A stretch of 64,000 nt of DNA from Calidifontimicrobium sp035325925 (GTDB taxonomy: Bacteria; Pseudomonadota; Gammaproteobacteria; Burkholderiales; Burkholderiaceae_C). This document shows positions 52,045-61,104 of the stretch, piece after piece; position 1 is the first letter of the stretch; the number at the start of each line of letters is the position of its first letter. The position numbers and the translations under genes are program-made. Location of the stretch: positions 1-64,000 of the forward strand of contig NZ_DAOKZA010000012.1 of NCBI RefSeq assembly GCF_035325925.1. The letters run 5' to 3'. Below the pieces are notes generated by a model. It was given only the letters and a program-made list of their open reading frames with translations. It was not told the DNA's origin and did not search any database.

Positions 52045-52833
52045 ATGGCGCGCATCCACCCGACCGCCCTCGTCGACCCCGGCGCCGAGCTCGACGACTC
52101 GGTCGAGGTCGGCGCCTACACGCTGGTCGGCGCTCAGGTGCGCATCGGCGCCGGCACCACGGTCGGCGCGCACTGCGTGATCGAGGGTCGCACGACGATC
52201 GGGCGCGACAACCGTGTCTTCCAGTTCTGCTCGCTCGGCGCAGCGCCGCAGGACAAGAAGTACGCCGGTGAGCCGACCGCGCTCGAGATCGGCGACGGCA
52301 ACACGATCCGCGAGTTCTGCACCTTCAACCGCGGCACCGCGCAGGACGCCGGCGTCACGCGGCTGGGCGACGGCAACTGGATCATGGCCTACGTGCACCT
52401 CGCGCACGACTGCCAGGTCGGCAGCCACACGATCCTGGCGAACAACGCGACGCTCGCCGGCCACGTGCACCTGGGCGACTGGGCCATCGTCGGCGGGCTG
52501 ACCGGCGTGCACCAGTTCTGCAAGATCGGCGCGCACGTGATGGTCGGCTTCGCCAGCGCCGTGACGCAGGACGTGCCGCCGTTCATGCTGGTCGACGGCA
52601 ACCCGCTGGCGGTGCGCGGATTCAACGCCGAGGGGTTGCGCCGGCGCGGCTTCGGGCCGGCGCGCATCGGCGCCGTCAAGCAGATGCACCGGCTGCTGTA
52701 CCGGCAGGGCAAGACGCTCGAGCAGGCCCGCACCGAGATCGGCGCACTGGCGTCGTCGACGCCCGAGGCCGCCGCCGACGTCGCGCTGATGCTGGACTTC
52801 CTCGCCGGCGCCAGCCGCGGCATCGCCCGCTGA
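52045..52833 (+). CDS. lpxA: UDP-N-acetylglucosamine acyltransferase
   Basis: A 262-residue trimeric hexapeptide-repeat enzyme, the first step of lipid A synthesis. IHPTALVDPGAELDDSVEVG starts the beta-helix; IREFCTFNRGTAQDAGVTRL is the nucleotide-binding loop; YVHLAHDCQVGSHTILANNA holds the catalytic His; and the helical C-terminus includes VDGNPLAVRGFNAEGLRRRG. Length equals E. coli (262). Repeat copy C follows the stop directly. Confidence 0.98.
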   Translation: MARIHPTALVDPGAELDDSVEVGAYTLVGAQVRIGAGTTVGAHCVIEGRTTIGRDNRVFQFCSLGAAPQDKKYAGEPTALEIGDGNTIREFCTFNRGTAQDAGVTRLGDGNWIMAYVHLAHDCQVGSHTILANNATLAGHVHLGDWAIVGGLTGVHQFCKIGAHVMVGFASAVTQDVPPFMLVDGNPLAVRGFNAEGLRRRGFGPARIGAVKQMHRLLYRQGKTLEQARTEIGALASSTPEAAADVALMLDFLAGASRGIAR

Positions 52834-52846
52834 ATGGCCCACGCCC

Positions 52847-52925
52847 GCAGCGCTCACGGCGCACGCCCTCGAGGGGGCGGCGCCGGCGGGCCGACCAGGC
52901 CGGACCCGCGGCGGTGGCCCGACGG
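52847..52925 (+). repeat. Dispersed hairpin repeat, copy C (diverged)
   Basis: This copy has GCAGCGCTCACGGCGC, the palindrome CCCTCGAGGG, GGCGCCGGCGGGCC, GGCCGG, ACCCGCGGCGG and GCCCGACGG in the same order as copies A and B. It has kept the pairing of the first stem with different bases (CCCTCGAGGG against C7G7 in copy B). It fills the 156-base gap between lpxA and lpxB, the widest gap in this otherwise tight cluster. Confidence 0.6.
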
Positions 52926-52989
52926 TGCGTGGTCCGACGGTTCCGCCTCGCACGCCGATGCCTTGACCCTCTGACGGCTGCGACGGCGC

Positions 52990-54129
52990 ATGGACGACGA
53001 CGCACCCCGGTTGGCCATGGTGGCCGGCGAGGCTTCGGGCGACCTGCTCGCGTCGCACCTGCTGGCGGCCCTGAAGGCGCGCTGGCCCGGCGTCCGGGCG
53101 GCCGGGGTCGGCGGGCCGCTGATGGTCGCGCAGGGCTTCGACGTCTGGTGGCCCAGCGACCGCCTGGCGGTGCACGGCTACGCCGAGGCGCTGCGCCACT
53201 ATCGCGCGCTGTCGGCGCTGCGGCGCGAGCTCGGCAGCCGGCTGCTCGCCGAACGTCCGGACCTGTTCGTCGGCGTCGACGCGCCCGACTTCAACCTCGG
53301 CCTCGAGGCGCGGCTGAAGTCGGGCGGCGTGCGCACGGTGCACTTCGTCTGCCCATCGGTCTGGGCCTGGCGCGGCGGCCGCGCTGCGCGGCTGGCGGCC
53401 AGCGCCGACCATGTGCTGTGCCTGTTCCCTTTCGAACCGGCGCTGCTCGAACGCCACGGCGTCGGCGCGACCTACGTCGGGCATCCGCTGGCCGACGTGA
53501 TCCCGCTCGACCCGCCGACCGACGCGGCGCGCGCCGCGCTGGGCCTGCCCGACGGCGACCCGGTGGTCGCGCTGCTGCCCGGCAGCCGCAGCGGCGAGGT
53601 CGCGCACCTCGCGCCGCGTTTCATCGCCGCGGCGCGGCTGCTGCTGCGCGAACGTCCGCGCCTGCGTTTCGTGCTGCCGGCCGCGCCGGGCCAGCGCGCG
53701 CGCCTCGAGGCGATGCTGGCGGGGCAGGGCCTGCCGCTGCTGCTGGTCGACGGCCGCTCGCACGAGGCGCTGGCCGCGTGTGACGTGACGCTGATCGCCA
53801 GCGGCACCGCCACGCTCGAGGCGATGCTGTTCAAGCGCCCGATGGTGATCGCCTACCACATGAACGAGCTGAGCTGGCAGATCATGAACCGCATGCGCTA
53901 CCAGCCCTGGGTGGGGCTGCCGAACATCCTGTGCCGTGACTTCGTCGTGCCCGAGCTGCTGCAGCGCGCCGCGAGCCCCGAAGCGCTTGCGCGCGAGGTC
54001 GGGCGCTGGCTCGACGACCCGCCGCGCATGCTCGCGCTGCACGCGCGCTTCGCCGACCTGCACCTGCAACTGCGCCGCGACACCGCGCGCGCCGCCACCG
54101 ATGCCATCGCCACGCTGCTCGGCCGCTGA
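52990..54129 (+). CDS. lpxB: Lipid-A-disaccharide synthase
   Basis: A 379-residue family GT19 glycosyltransferase joining UDP-2,3-diacylglucosamine and lipid X. LAMVAGEASGDLLASHLLAA is the conserved start, VGVDAPDFNLGLEARLK and VCPSVWAWRGGRA are signatures, and LLPGSRSGEVAHLAPRF binds the donor. The tail has KRPMVIAYHMNELSWQIMNR. It is peripherally membrane associated. The stop lies inside the start region of rnhB. No strong ribosome binding site is visible after the repeat-filled gap. Confidence 0.97.
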   Translation: MDDDAPRLAMVAGEASGDLLASHLLAALKARWPGVRAAGVGGPLMVAQGFDVWWPSDRLAVHGYAEALRHYRALSALRRELGSRLLAERPDLFVGVDAPDFNLGLEARLKSGGVRTVHFVCPSVWAWRGGRAARLAASADHVLCLFPFEPALLERHGVGATYVGHPLADVIPLDPPTDAARAALGLPDGDPVVALLPGSRSGEVAHLAPRFIAAARLLLRERPRLRFVLPAAPGQRARLEAMLAGQGLPLLLVDGRSHEALAACDVTLIASGTATLEAMLFKRPMVIAYHMNELSWQIMNRMRYQPWVGLPNILCRDFVVPELLQRAASPEALAREVGRWLDDPPRMLALHARFADLHLQLRRDTARAATDAIATLLGR

Positions 54130-54766
54130 TCGGCGCGCCGCGACGCTGCCGCGACGCTGGCGCGCGCTGCTCGCGCGGCAGGAATGCCTCGGCCTGGTCG
54201 CCGGTGTCGACGAGGCCGGCCGCGGGCCTCTCGCCGGACCGGTGGTCGCCGCCGCGGTGATCCTCGACGAGTTGCAGCCGATCGCCGGGCTGGCCGACTC
54301 GAAGCGCCTGGGGCCGGTCACGCGCGATCGCCTGTTCGACGAGATCCGTGCGAAGGCGCTGGCGTGCTGCATCGCAGAGGCCAGCGTCGACGAGATCGAC
54401 CGGCTGAACATCCTGCACGCCGCGATGCTCGCGATGCAGCGCGCGGTGCAGGGACTGAGGCTGACGCCGCGGCGCGTGCTCGTCGACGGCAACCGCGTGC
54501 CCGCGCTGACGGTGCCGGCGCGGGCCATCGTGAAGGGCGACGCGACGGTCGCGGCGATCTCGGCGGCGTCGATACTGGCCAAGGTGCACCGCGACCGGCT
54601 GTGCCTGGCGCTCGACGCCGCGCACCCGCAGTACGGCTTCGCCGAGCACAAGGGTTACCCGACGCCGGCGCATCTGGCGGCGCTGCGTGCACACGGGGCA
54701 TGTCCGCTGCATCGGCGCAGTTTCGCGCCCGTGCGCGACGCCGTCGACCCACCGACGACACCGTGA
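54101..54766 (+). CDS. rnhB: Ribonuclease HII
   Basis: A 221-residue enzyme cutting at ribonucleotides in DNA and RNA-DNA hybrids. LVAGVDEAGRGPLAGPVVAA gives Asp37 and Glu38; the other acidic residues are Asp129 (VLVDGNRVP) and Asp165 (SILAKVHRDRL). GLADSKRLGPVTRDRLF is a signature. The only ATG before the domain is at 54101, overlapping lpxB by 29 bases. The lpxB-rnhB overlap is also known in other proteobacteria. Confidence 0.95.
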   Translation: MPSPRCSAADRRAATLPRRWRALLARQECLGLVAGVDEAGRGPLAGPVVAAAVILDELQPIAGLADSKRLGPVTRDRLFDEIRAKALACCIAEASVDEIDRLNILHAAMLAMQRAVQGLRLTPRRVLVDGNRVPALTVPARAIVKGDATVAAISAASILAKVHRDRLCLALDAAHPQYGFAEHKGYPTPAHLAALRAHGACPLHRRSFAPVRDAVDPPTTP

Positions 54767-55539
54767 GCGAGGCGGCCGTCATCACCTCGCGCGACAACCC
54801 GCTGCTGGTGCGGGTGCGCCGGCTCGCCCGCGAGCCGGCCGCCACGCGCAAGCTGGGCTGGGTCTGGCTCGAGGGCGAGCACCTGTGCCGCGCCGCGCTG
54901 GGGCGCGGCGTGCGGCCGCGCGCCGCGCTGCTGGCCGAGCACGCGTCGGCCGATCCGGCGTGGGTCGAGCTCGCTGCGGCGGCGGCGCGCGTGCACGTCG
55001 TCGCCGATGCACTGTGGAAGTCGTTGAGCACGCTCGAATCGCCGGCGCCGCTGGGATTCCTGCTCGACCTGCCGGGCGCGGCCGTGTTGCAGCCCGACGC
55101 ACCCACCGTCGTGCTCGACCGCGTGCAGGACGCCGGCAACGTCGGCTCGATCCTGCGCAGCGCGGCCGCGCTCGGTGTGGCGCAGGTGGTCGCACTCGCC
55201 GGCAGCGCCGGGCTGTGGACGCCGAAGGTGTTGCGCGCGGCGATGGGCGCGCACTTCGCGCTGCGCCTGATCGACGCCGCGCAGCCGCAGACGCTGGCGG
55301 CGCTGCGCGTGCCACTGCTGGTGACCGGCTCGCACGACGGCGTCGCGCTGCCGCGGGCGTCGCTGCCCTGGCCCTGCGCGTGGGTCTTCGGCCACGAAGG
55401 GCAGGGCGTGCAGCCGTCGCTGCGCGCACACGCGGCGCTGGCGGTGCGCATCCCGCAGCCCGGCGGCGAGGAGTCGCTCAACGTCGCGGCCGCGGCGGCG
55501 ATCTGCCTGTACGAGTCGCTGCGCGCGCGATCGCGCTGA
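54763..55539 (+). CDS. TrmH/SpoU-family RNA 2'-O-methyltransferase
   Basis: A 258-residue SPOUT-fold methyltransferase that probably modifies a ribose in rRNA or tRNA. An N-terminal substrate-binding part (ITSRDNPLLVRVRRLAREPA) precedes the knotted domain with DRVQDAGNVGSILRSAAALG, WVFGHEGQGVQPSLRAHAAL and IPQPGGEESLNVAAAAAICL, the three SpoU motifs. It resembles RlmB-type enzymes but the target base is unclear. It starts with GTG overlapping the rnhB stop and ends the lipid A cluster. Confidence 0.92.
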   Translation: MSEAAVITSRDNPLLVRVRRLAREPAATRKLGWVWLEGEHLCRAALGRGVRPRAALLAEHASADPAWVELAAAAARVHVVADALWKSLSTLESPAPLGFLLDLPGAAVLQPDAPTVVLDRVQDAGNVGSILRSAAALGVAQVVALAGSAGLWTPKVLRAAMGAHFALRLIDAAQPQTLAALRVPLLVTGSHDGVALPRASLPWPCAWVFGHEGQGVQPSLRAHAALAVRIPQPGGEESLNVAAAAAICLYESLRARSR

Positions 55540-55551
55540 CACAATCGTCGC

Positions 55552-57090
55552 ATGACCTTCTTCGCAACATGGCCCGGCTGGGCCTGGGCGCTGTTCGCGC
55601 TGCTCGCGGTCGTGTTGCTGGTGCAGCTGTGGCTGGCGCTGCGCCGCAGCGACGACGCGCCGCTGCGCGCACTGGGCGAGTCGCTGCGGCGCGCGGCGGC
55701 CGACGACGCGCAGCAGCTCGGCCGCGAGCTTCGCACCGAGGTGGCCGACAGCGCGCGCGGCACGCGGCAGGAGCTGGCCGGCACGCTGGCGCTGTTCCAG
55801 CAGACGCTGCTCGCGCAGTCGGGCGACGGCGTGCGCACGCAGAACGAGCAGATCGACACGCTGCGCACCCAGCTCGCGACGATGCAGCAGCAAGTCGGCG
55901 ACGCGCTCGCCGAGGCGACGCGTGCGCTGGCCCAGCAGGGGCAGGCCGCGCGCGATGCGCAGGACGCGGCGCTGCTGCGCCAGGCCGAGCAGCAGGCGCA
56001 GTCGCTGCAGCGCGTGTCCGAGCAGCAGGCGCAGTCGCTGCAGCGCCTGGGCGACACGCTGTCCGAGCAGCTGCGCGCGCTCGCCGAGTCGAACGAGCGG
56101 CGGCTCGCCGACATGCGCCAGACCGTCGAGGGCCGGCTGCAGGCGCTGCAGCAGGGCAACGAGGCCAAGCTCGAGCAGATGCGCGCCACCGTCGACGAGA
56201 AGCTGCACGCCACGCTCGAGCAGCGTCTGGGCGAGAGCTTCCGCCAGGTCGCCGAGCGGCTCGAGCAGGTGCACAAGGGGCTCGGCGAGATGCAGGTGCT
56301 GGCCCGCGACGTCGGCTCGCTGAACCGCGTGCTGACCAACGTGAAGACGCGCGGCGTGTTCGGCGAGGTGCAGCTCGCCGGGCTGCTCGAGCAGGTGCTG
56401 ACGCCCGACCAGTACGCTGCCAACGTCGAGACCGTGCCCGGCAGCGGCGCGCGCGTCGAATTCGCGATCCGCCTGCCCGGGCGCCGCGACGACGGCCGGC
56501 CGCTGTGGCTGCCGATCGACGCCAAGTTCCCGCGCGAGGACTACGAGCGCCTGCTCGAGGCCCACGAGCGCGCCGACCCGGCGGGCGTCGACGCCGCGGC
56601 CAAGGCGATCGAGGCGCGGCTGCGGCTGGAGGCGAAGACGATTCGCGAGAAGTACGTCGCCGCACCGCACACCACCGACTTCGCGATCCTGTTCGTGCCC
56701 ACCGAAGGGCTGTACGCCGAGGCGCTGCGCCGCCCGGGGTTGGTCGAGTCGCTGCAGCGCGAGCACCGCATCACGCTGGCCGGGCCGACCACGCTGCTGG
56801 CCACGCTGTCGAGCCTGCAGATGGGGTTCCGCACGCTGGCGCTCGAACAGCGCAGCGCCGAGGTCTGGCAGGTGCTCGGCGCCGTGAAGACCGAGTTCGC
56901 GAAGTTCGGCGACGTGCTGGCGAAGACGAAGAAGAAGCTCGACGAGGCCAGCTCGACGATCGAGGCGGCCGAGACGCGCACGCGTGCGATGGCCCGCCAG
57001 CTGCGCAGCGTCGAGGCGCTGCCCGAGGCGCAGGCGCAGCGCCTGCTGCCCGGTGGCGACGACGACGGCGCTGCGTCGCCGCATGCCTGA
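55552..57090 (+). CDS. rmuC: DNA recombination protein RmuC
   Basis: A 512-residue membrane-anchored protein with a nuclease-like C-terminal domain; in E. coli it limits inversions at repeats. It has an N-terminal hydrophobic segment (AWALFALLAVVLLVQLWLAL), a long Gln/Ala/Arg coiled coil at about 45-250 and the RmuC domain from about 255 (NVKTRGVFGEVQLAGLLEQV, LWLPIDAKFPREDYERLLEA). CACAAT lies six bases before the ATG and there is no Shine-Dalgarno. It overlaps the MFS gene by eight bases. Confidence 0.95.
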   Translation: MTFFATWPGWAWALFALLAVVLLVQLWLALRRSDDAPLRALGESLRRAAADDAQQLGRELRTEVADSARGTRQELAGTLALFQQTLLAQSGDGVRTQNEQIDTLRTQLATMQQQVGDALAEATRALAQQGQAARDAQDAALLRQAEQQAQSLQRVSEQQAQSLQRLGDTLSEQLRALAESNERRLADMRQTVEGRLQALQQGNEAKLEQMRATVDEKLHATLEQRLGESFRQVAERLEQVHKGLGEMQVLARDVGSLNRVLTNVKTRGVFGEVQLAGLLEQVLTPDQYAANVETVPGSGARVEFAIRLPGRRDDGRPLWLPIDAKFPREDYERLLEAHERADPAGVDAAAKAIEARLRLEAKTIREKYVAAPHTTDFAILFVPTEGLYAEALRRPGLVESLQREHRITLAGPTTLLATLSSLQMGFRTLALEQRSAEVWQVLGAVKTEFAKFGDVLAKTKKKLDEASSTIEAAETRTRAMARQLRSVEALPEAQAQRLLPGGDDDGAASPHA

Positions 57091-58309
57091 GCCAGACGGC
57101 GACGGTGCGGCGCCGCCGGGCAGCGGTTTCGACCGCACGCTCGTGTTGCTGATCGCCGGGCAGATCGGCATGCACGCGGCGATGGCCGGGCTGCGCCTGG
57201 CCGCGCCGCTGCAGGCGCTGCGCGAGGGCCACAGCGCTTGGTCGGTGGGCGTGCTGCTGGCGCTGTTCGCCGCCGCGCCGGTGCTGCTGGCGCTCGGCGC
57301 CGGACGCATGGCCGACCGCCACGGCTACCACCGGCCGGCGCGCATCGCGGTGGGTTTGAGTCTGGCCGGGCTCGCGGTCGCGCTGGCGTCGACACCGCTG
57401 GCCGGCCGGGCGCAGTTCGCGCTGCTGTGCCTGGCCGCGACGCTCAGCGGCGCCGGCAGCAACGTCGGGCTGATCGTGATGCAGCGCACCGCGGGCGTGC
57501 GCGCGCGCGACGGCGTCGAGCGCATGCGCATGTTCAGCTGGATCGGCATGGCGCCGTCGCTGGCCAATGCGGTGGGCCCGGTCGCCGCCGGGCTGGCGAT
57601 CGATCTCGGCGGCTTCGCCGCCGCCTACGCGCTGCTGCTCGCGCTGCCGCTGGGCAGCGCGTGGTGCGCGCGTCGCGTGCCGGCACTGCCGCCTGCCGAC
57701 CGCCCCGCGGCGAGGCAGCGCGGTGGTGCGTTCGCGCTGCTCGCCGCGCCGCGGTTCAAGCGGCTGCTGTTCGTCAACTGGCTGCTGTCGAGCTGCTGGG
57801 ACGTGCACAGCTTCGCCGTGCCGGTGCTGGGCAACGCGCTGGGGTTCAACGCGTCGACGATCGGGCTGATCCTCGGCCTGTTCACGCTCGCCGTGACCTG
57901 CGTGCGCCTGCTCATCCCGCTGCTCGCGCACCGGCTGCGCGAGGTCACCGTGGTGCGCGCGGCGATGCTCGCCACGGCTGCGGTTTTCGCGGTGTACCCG
58001 CTGACCACGTCGCCGTGGGCGATGGCCGTCTGCGCCGTGCTGCTCGGCGTTGCGCTCGGTGCGGTGCAGCCGATGCTGATGTCGACGCTGCACCAGCTGA
58101 CCCCAGCGCACCGCCACGGCGAGGCGATCGCGCTGCGTTCGATGTCGATCAACGCGGCGAGCACGCTGATGCCGCTGGTGTTCGGCGCCGCCGGCGCGGC
58201 GCTCGGCGTGGCGGCGCTGTTCTGGGTGATGGGCGCGGCGGTCGGTGCCGGCAACTGGAGTGCACGCCGGCTCGACGCAGCAGCGCCCGGCCGATCGTCC
58301 GCGGGCTAG
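57083..58309 (+). CDS. Major facilitator superfamily transporter
   Basis: A 408-residue membrane protein with about 12 hydrophobic helices. The loop between helices 2 and 3, GAGRMADRHGYHRPAR, matches the MFS G-x-x-x-D-R-x-G pattern. The N-terminal half is better conserved. Nothing shows the substrate. It overlaps rmuC by eight bases and so is probably co-translated. Its TAG shares the tetranucleotide CTAG with the opposing stop of the DUF4124/glutaredoxin gene. Confidence 0.9.
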   Translation: MPEPDGDGAAPPGSGFDRTLVLLIAGQIGMHAAMAGLRLAAPLQALREGHSAWSVGVLLALFAAAPVLLALGAGRMADRHGYHRPARIAVGLSLAGLAVALASTPLAGRAQFALLCLAATLSGAGSNVGLIVMQRTAGVRARDGVERMRMFSWIGMAPSLANAVGPVAAGLAIDLGGFAAAYALLLALPLGSAWCARRVPALPPADRPAARQRGGAFALLAAPRFKRLLFVNWLLSSCWDVHSFAVPVLGNALGFNASTIGLILGLFTLAVTCVRLLIPLLAHRLREVTVVRAAMLATAAVFAVYPLTTSPWAMAVCAVLLGVALGAVQPMLMSTLHQLTPAHRHGEAIALRSMSINAASTLMPLVFGAAGAALGVAALFWVMGAAVGAGNWSARRLDAAAPGRSSAG

Positions 58310-58941
58310 AAGCGGATGCCGCCGCCGGCGGGCAGGGGCAGCGACGGCCGCGGCAGCGGCTCGACCGGCGTCTGCGGCTCGGCGGCGGGCGCGGGCACCG
58401 TGCGCCGCGCGACCAGCGGCTGGACCTCGGGCGGCGCGTAGTTCGCCGGCAGGCGCGACGTGCGCGGGTAGCCGGCGAGGTCCAGCGTGGCGTTCCACTC
58501 CTCGGCGGCGAAGCCGCGCAGCGCCTGCGCACCGACGGTCAGCGCCGGCGCGTCGAGACTGCCGACCGCACGCAGCCAGGCGTCGCGGTCGGCCGCCGGG
58601 TCGGCGCGGCGTTCCTCGTGCGGCACGCCGCGGCTGCGCAGCAGGTCGCGGCCGCGATCGCAAGGCGCGCAGTCGGGCAAGGTGTAGAGCACGACGGGAA
58701 ACCGCGCGGCGGCCTCGCGCAGCGCCTGCGGCAGCGCAGGGGAGCCGGCGCCGCCTTCGGTGCGCCCCAGGCTTTCGACACGCAGGTTGCCGCCGGCGGG
58801 CGGCCGGTCGGTGTAGGTCACGGCGCCGTCGGGGGCGACCAGCTTGTAAAGCGCCTGAGCCGCGGCCGGCGCGGCGGCGCAGGCCAGCCACAGGCCCGCC
58901 AGCGCGACGGTCGGGGCGAACGGACGGTGACGTGCACTCAT
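58306..58941 (-). CDS. Exported DUF4124-glutaredoxin fusion protein
   Basis: A 211-residue protein. A signal peptide runs to about residue 29 (LWLACAAAPAAAQA). A DUF4124-like segment follows: LYKLVAPDGAVTYTDRPPAG. A glutaredoxin-like fold then begins at VVLYTLPDCAPCDRGRDLLR with the redox pair Cys91/Cys94 (CAPC). The C-terminus is Pro-rich (ATVEPL-type residues ending PLPAGGGIRF). Such fusions occur in betaproteobacteria; the likely role is thiol-disulfide exchange in the envelope, but no partner is known. The ATG at 58941 is chosen for the signal peptide; an upstream start at 59010 would bury it. Confidence 0.88.
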   Translation of the reverse strand: MSARHRPFAPTVALAGLWLACAAAPAAAQALYKLVAPDGAVTYTDRPPAGGNLRVESLGRTEGGAGSPALPQALREAAARFPVVLYTLPDCAPCDRGRDLLRSRGVPHEERRADPAADRDAWLRAVGSLDAPALTVGAQALRGFAAEEWNATLDLAGYPRTSRLPANYAPPEVQPLVARRTVPAPAAEPQTPVEPLPRPSLPLPAGGGIRF

Positions 58942-59034
58942 GCGTCTTCCTTCGGACAGCACCCGGCGGGCGCGCCCCGGCGGACCACCCGACGGGCTGT
59001 TGCGCCGCAATCTAACCCACGCGGCGGCCGCGCT

Positions 59035-61053
59035 TCAACCCATGCCTTGGTGGCGCAGCAGCGCATCGATCAATGGTTCACGCCCGCGGAAGGCGCGGAA
59101 GCTGTCGATGGCCTTGCGGCTGCCGCCGACCTCGAGGATCTCGCGGCGGTAGCGCCGACCGGTCTCGGCGTCGAACACGCCGCGCTCCTCGAACGCGCTC
59201 CAGGCGTCGGCGCTGAGCACCTCGGCCCACTTGTAGCTGTAGTAGCCGGCCGAGTAGCCGCCGGCGAAGATGTGCGAGAACGAGTGCGCGAAGCGGTTGT
59301 AGGGCACGCGCGGCAGCACCGACACCTCGTCGCGCACCTCGTCGGCGATCGCGGCGATGCGCTCGGCCGCGCCGTACTCGAGGTGGATGCGCATGTCGAA
59401 CAGCGCGAACTCGACCTGGCGCAGCATCTGCAGCCCGCTGTGGAAGTTCTTCGCCGCGAGCATCTTGTCGAACAGCGCGCGCGGCAGTGCCTCGCCGTGG
59501 TCGACGTGCGCGCTCAGGCGCTTCACCACGTCCCACTCCCAGCAGAAGTTCTCCATGAACTGGCTGGGCAGTTCGACGGCGTCCCACTCGACGCCGCTGA
59601 TGCCGGACACGCCGAGGTCGTCGACGCGCGTGAGCATGTGGTGCAGGCCGTGGCCGAACTCGTGGAACAGCGTGGTCAGATCGTCGTGCGTCAGCAGCGC
59701 CGGCTTGTCGCCCACCGGCGGTGCGAAGTTGCACACCAGGTGTGCCACCGGGGTCTGCAACCCGGTGTCGGGGCGCTGCCAGCGCCCGCGCACGTCGTCC
59801 ATCCACGCGCCGGCGCGCTTGCCGGCGCGCGCGTAGGGGTCGAGGTAGAACTGCGCGACGAGCTCGCCGCCACGTTCGATGCGGTAGAAGCGCACGCTGG
59901 GGTGCCACACCGGCGCGTGGTCGGGGCGCACCTCGACCTCGAACAGCGTCTCGACGATGCGGAACAACCCCTCGAGCACGCGCGGCTCGGTCAGGTACTG
60001 GCGCACCTCCTGGTCGCTGAACGCGTATCGCGCCTGCTTGAGCTTCTCGCTGGCGTAGGCGAGGTCCCAGGGCTGGAGATCGGGCAGGGCGAGCTCGCGC
60101 GCCGCGAACTCACGCAGTTCGGCCAGATCGCGCTCGGCGAACGGGCGCGCACGCCGCGCGAGGTCGCGCAGAAAGCCCAGCACTTGCTCGGGGCTGTCGG
60201 CCATCTTCGGCACCAGCGACAGGTGCGCGTAGCTGGGCATACCGAGCAGTTGCGCCTCCTCGCGGCGCAACTGCAGCAACTCGCGCATCGCCGCGCTGTT
60301 GTCCAGCGCCGGGTCGCCGAGCTCGCTGGCGCGCGTGATGTAGGCGCGGTACAGCTGTTCGCGCAGCGCGCGGTCGCTGCCGTACTGCATCACCGGCCAG
60401 TAGCTCGGCGCGCGCAGCGTGACCTTGCAGCCCTCGCGCGCGTCGGCGCGCGCCGCCTCGCGGGCGGCGTCGCGCACGTCGTCGGGCACGCCGACCAGGC
60501 GCGCCTCGTCGACGTACAGCGCGAACCGGTCGGTGGCGTCGAGCACGTGCTCGGAAAAGGCCTGCGCCAGCTCCGCTGCGCGCTCCTGGATCTGTGTGAA
60601 GCGCGCCTTCGCCTCGCCGTGCAGTTCGGCGCCGGACAGGCGGAAGTCGCGCAGTGCGTTGTCGAGCGCACGCCGCCGCGCGGCCGACATCGCCGCCGCC
60701 GCCGGGCTCGCGGCGAGCGCCTTGTACTTCGCGTACAGACGTTCGTCGGCGCCGAGCGCGGTGTGGAACTCGGTGACGCGCGGCAGGTTCGCGTTGTACG
60801 CGGCGCGCAGCTCGGGCGTGTCGGCAACGTGGTTCAGGTGTCCGACCGCGCCCCAGGCGCGGCCGAGCCGCTCGGTGGCCACGTCGAGCACCGCCGACAG
60901 CGCGTCGTAGTCCGCCGGCACGTCGGGGCCGACGGCGCGCTCGAGCGCGGCACGCGCATCGGCGAGCAGCACGTCGAGCGCCGGGGTGACGTGTTCGGGG
61001 CGGATGTCGGCGAAGGCCGGCAGTCCGGCGGTGTCGAGCAGGGGGTTGGTCAT
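59035..61053 (-). CDS. prlC: Oligopeptidase A, M3 family
   Basis: A 672-residue zinc metallopeptidase that degrades short peptides, including cleaved signal peptides, in the cytosol. The zinc site is LFHEFGHGLHHML with His464, Glu465 and His468. NPLLDTAGLPAFADIRPEHV is the usual start, and FSHIFAGGYSAGYYSYKWAE is the conserved C-terminal part. Length matches E. coli PrlC (680). It is followed by nothing on its strand until the DUF4124 gene 93 bases on; folD lies upstream by 51 bases. Confidence 0.96.
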   Translation of the reverse strand: MTNPLLDTAGLPAFADIRPEHVTPALDVLLADARAALERAVGPDVPADYDALSAVLDVATERLGRAWGAVGHLNHVADTPELRAAYNANLPRVTEFHTALGADERLYAKYKALAASPAAAAMSAARRRALDNALRDFRLSGAELHGEAKARFTQIQERAAELAQAFSEHVLDATDRFALYVDEARLVGVPDDVRDAAREAARADAREGCKVTLRAPSYWPVMQYGSDRALREQLYRAYITRASELGDPALDNSAAMRELLQLRREEAQLLGMPSYAHLSLVPKMADSPEQVLGFLRDLARRARPFAERDLAELREFAARELALPDLQPWDLAYASEKLKQARYAFSDQEVRQYLTEPRVLEGLFRIVETLFEVEVRPDHAPVWHPSVRFYRIERGGELVAQFYLDPYARAGKRAGAWMDDVRGRWQRPDTGLQTPVAHLVCNFAPPVGDKPALLTHDDLTTLFHEFGHGLHHMLTRVDDLGVSGISGVEWDAVELPSQFMENFCWEWDVVKRLSAHVDHGEALPRALFDKMLAAKNFHSGLQMLRQVEFALFDMRIHLEYGAAERIAAIADEVRDEVSVLPRVPYNRFAHSFSHIFAGGYSAGYYSYKWAEVLSADAWSAFEERGVFDAETGRRYRREILEVGGSRKAIDSFRAFRGREPLIDALLRHQGMG

Positions 61054-61104
61054 CGGTGCGGCGTGTCGGTCAGGGGTCGGGGGCGGGGCCGCGCGGCGCG
61101 TGCC

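Noticed and set aside
52834..52974. A 46-codon frame starting right after the lpxA stop
   Set aside because: It only translates repeat copy C; no ribosome binding site and no similarity between the frames of the three copies.
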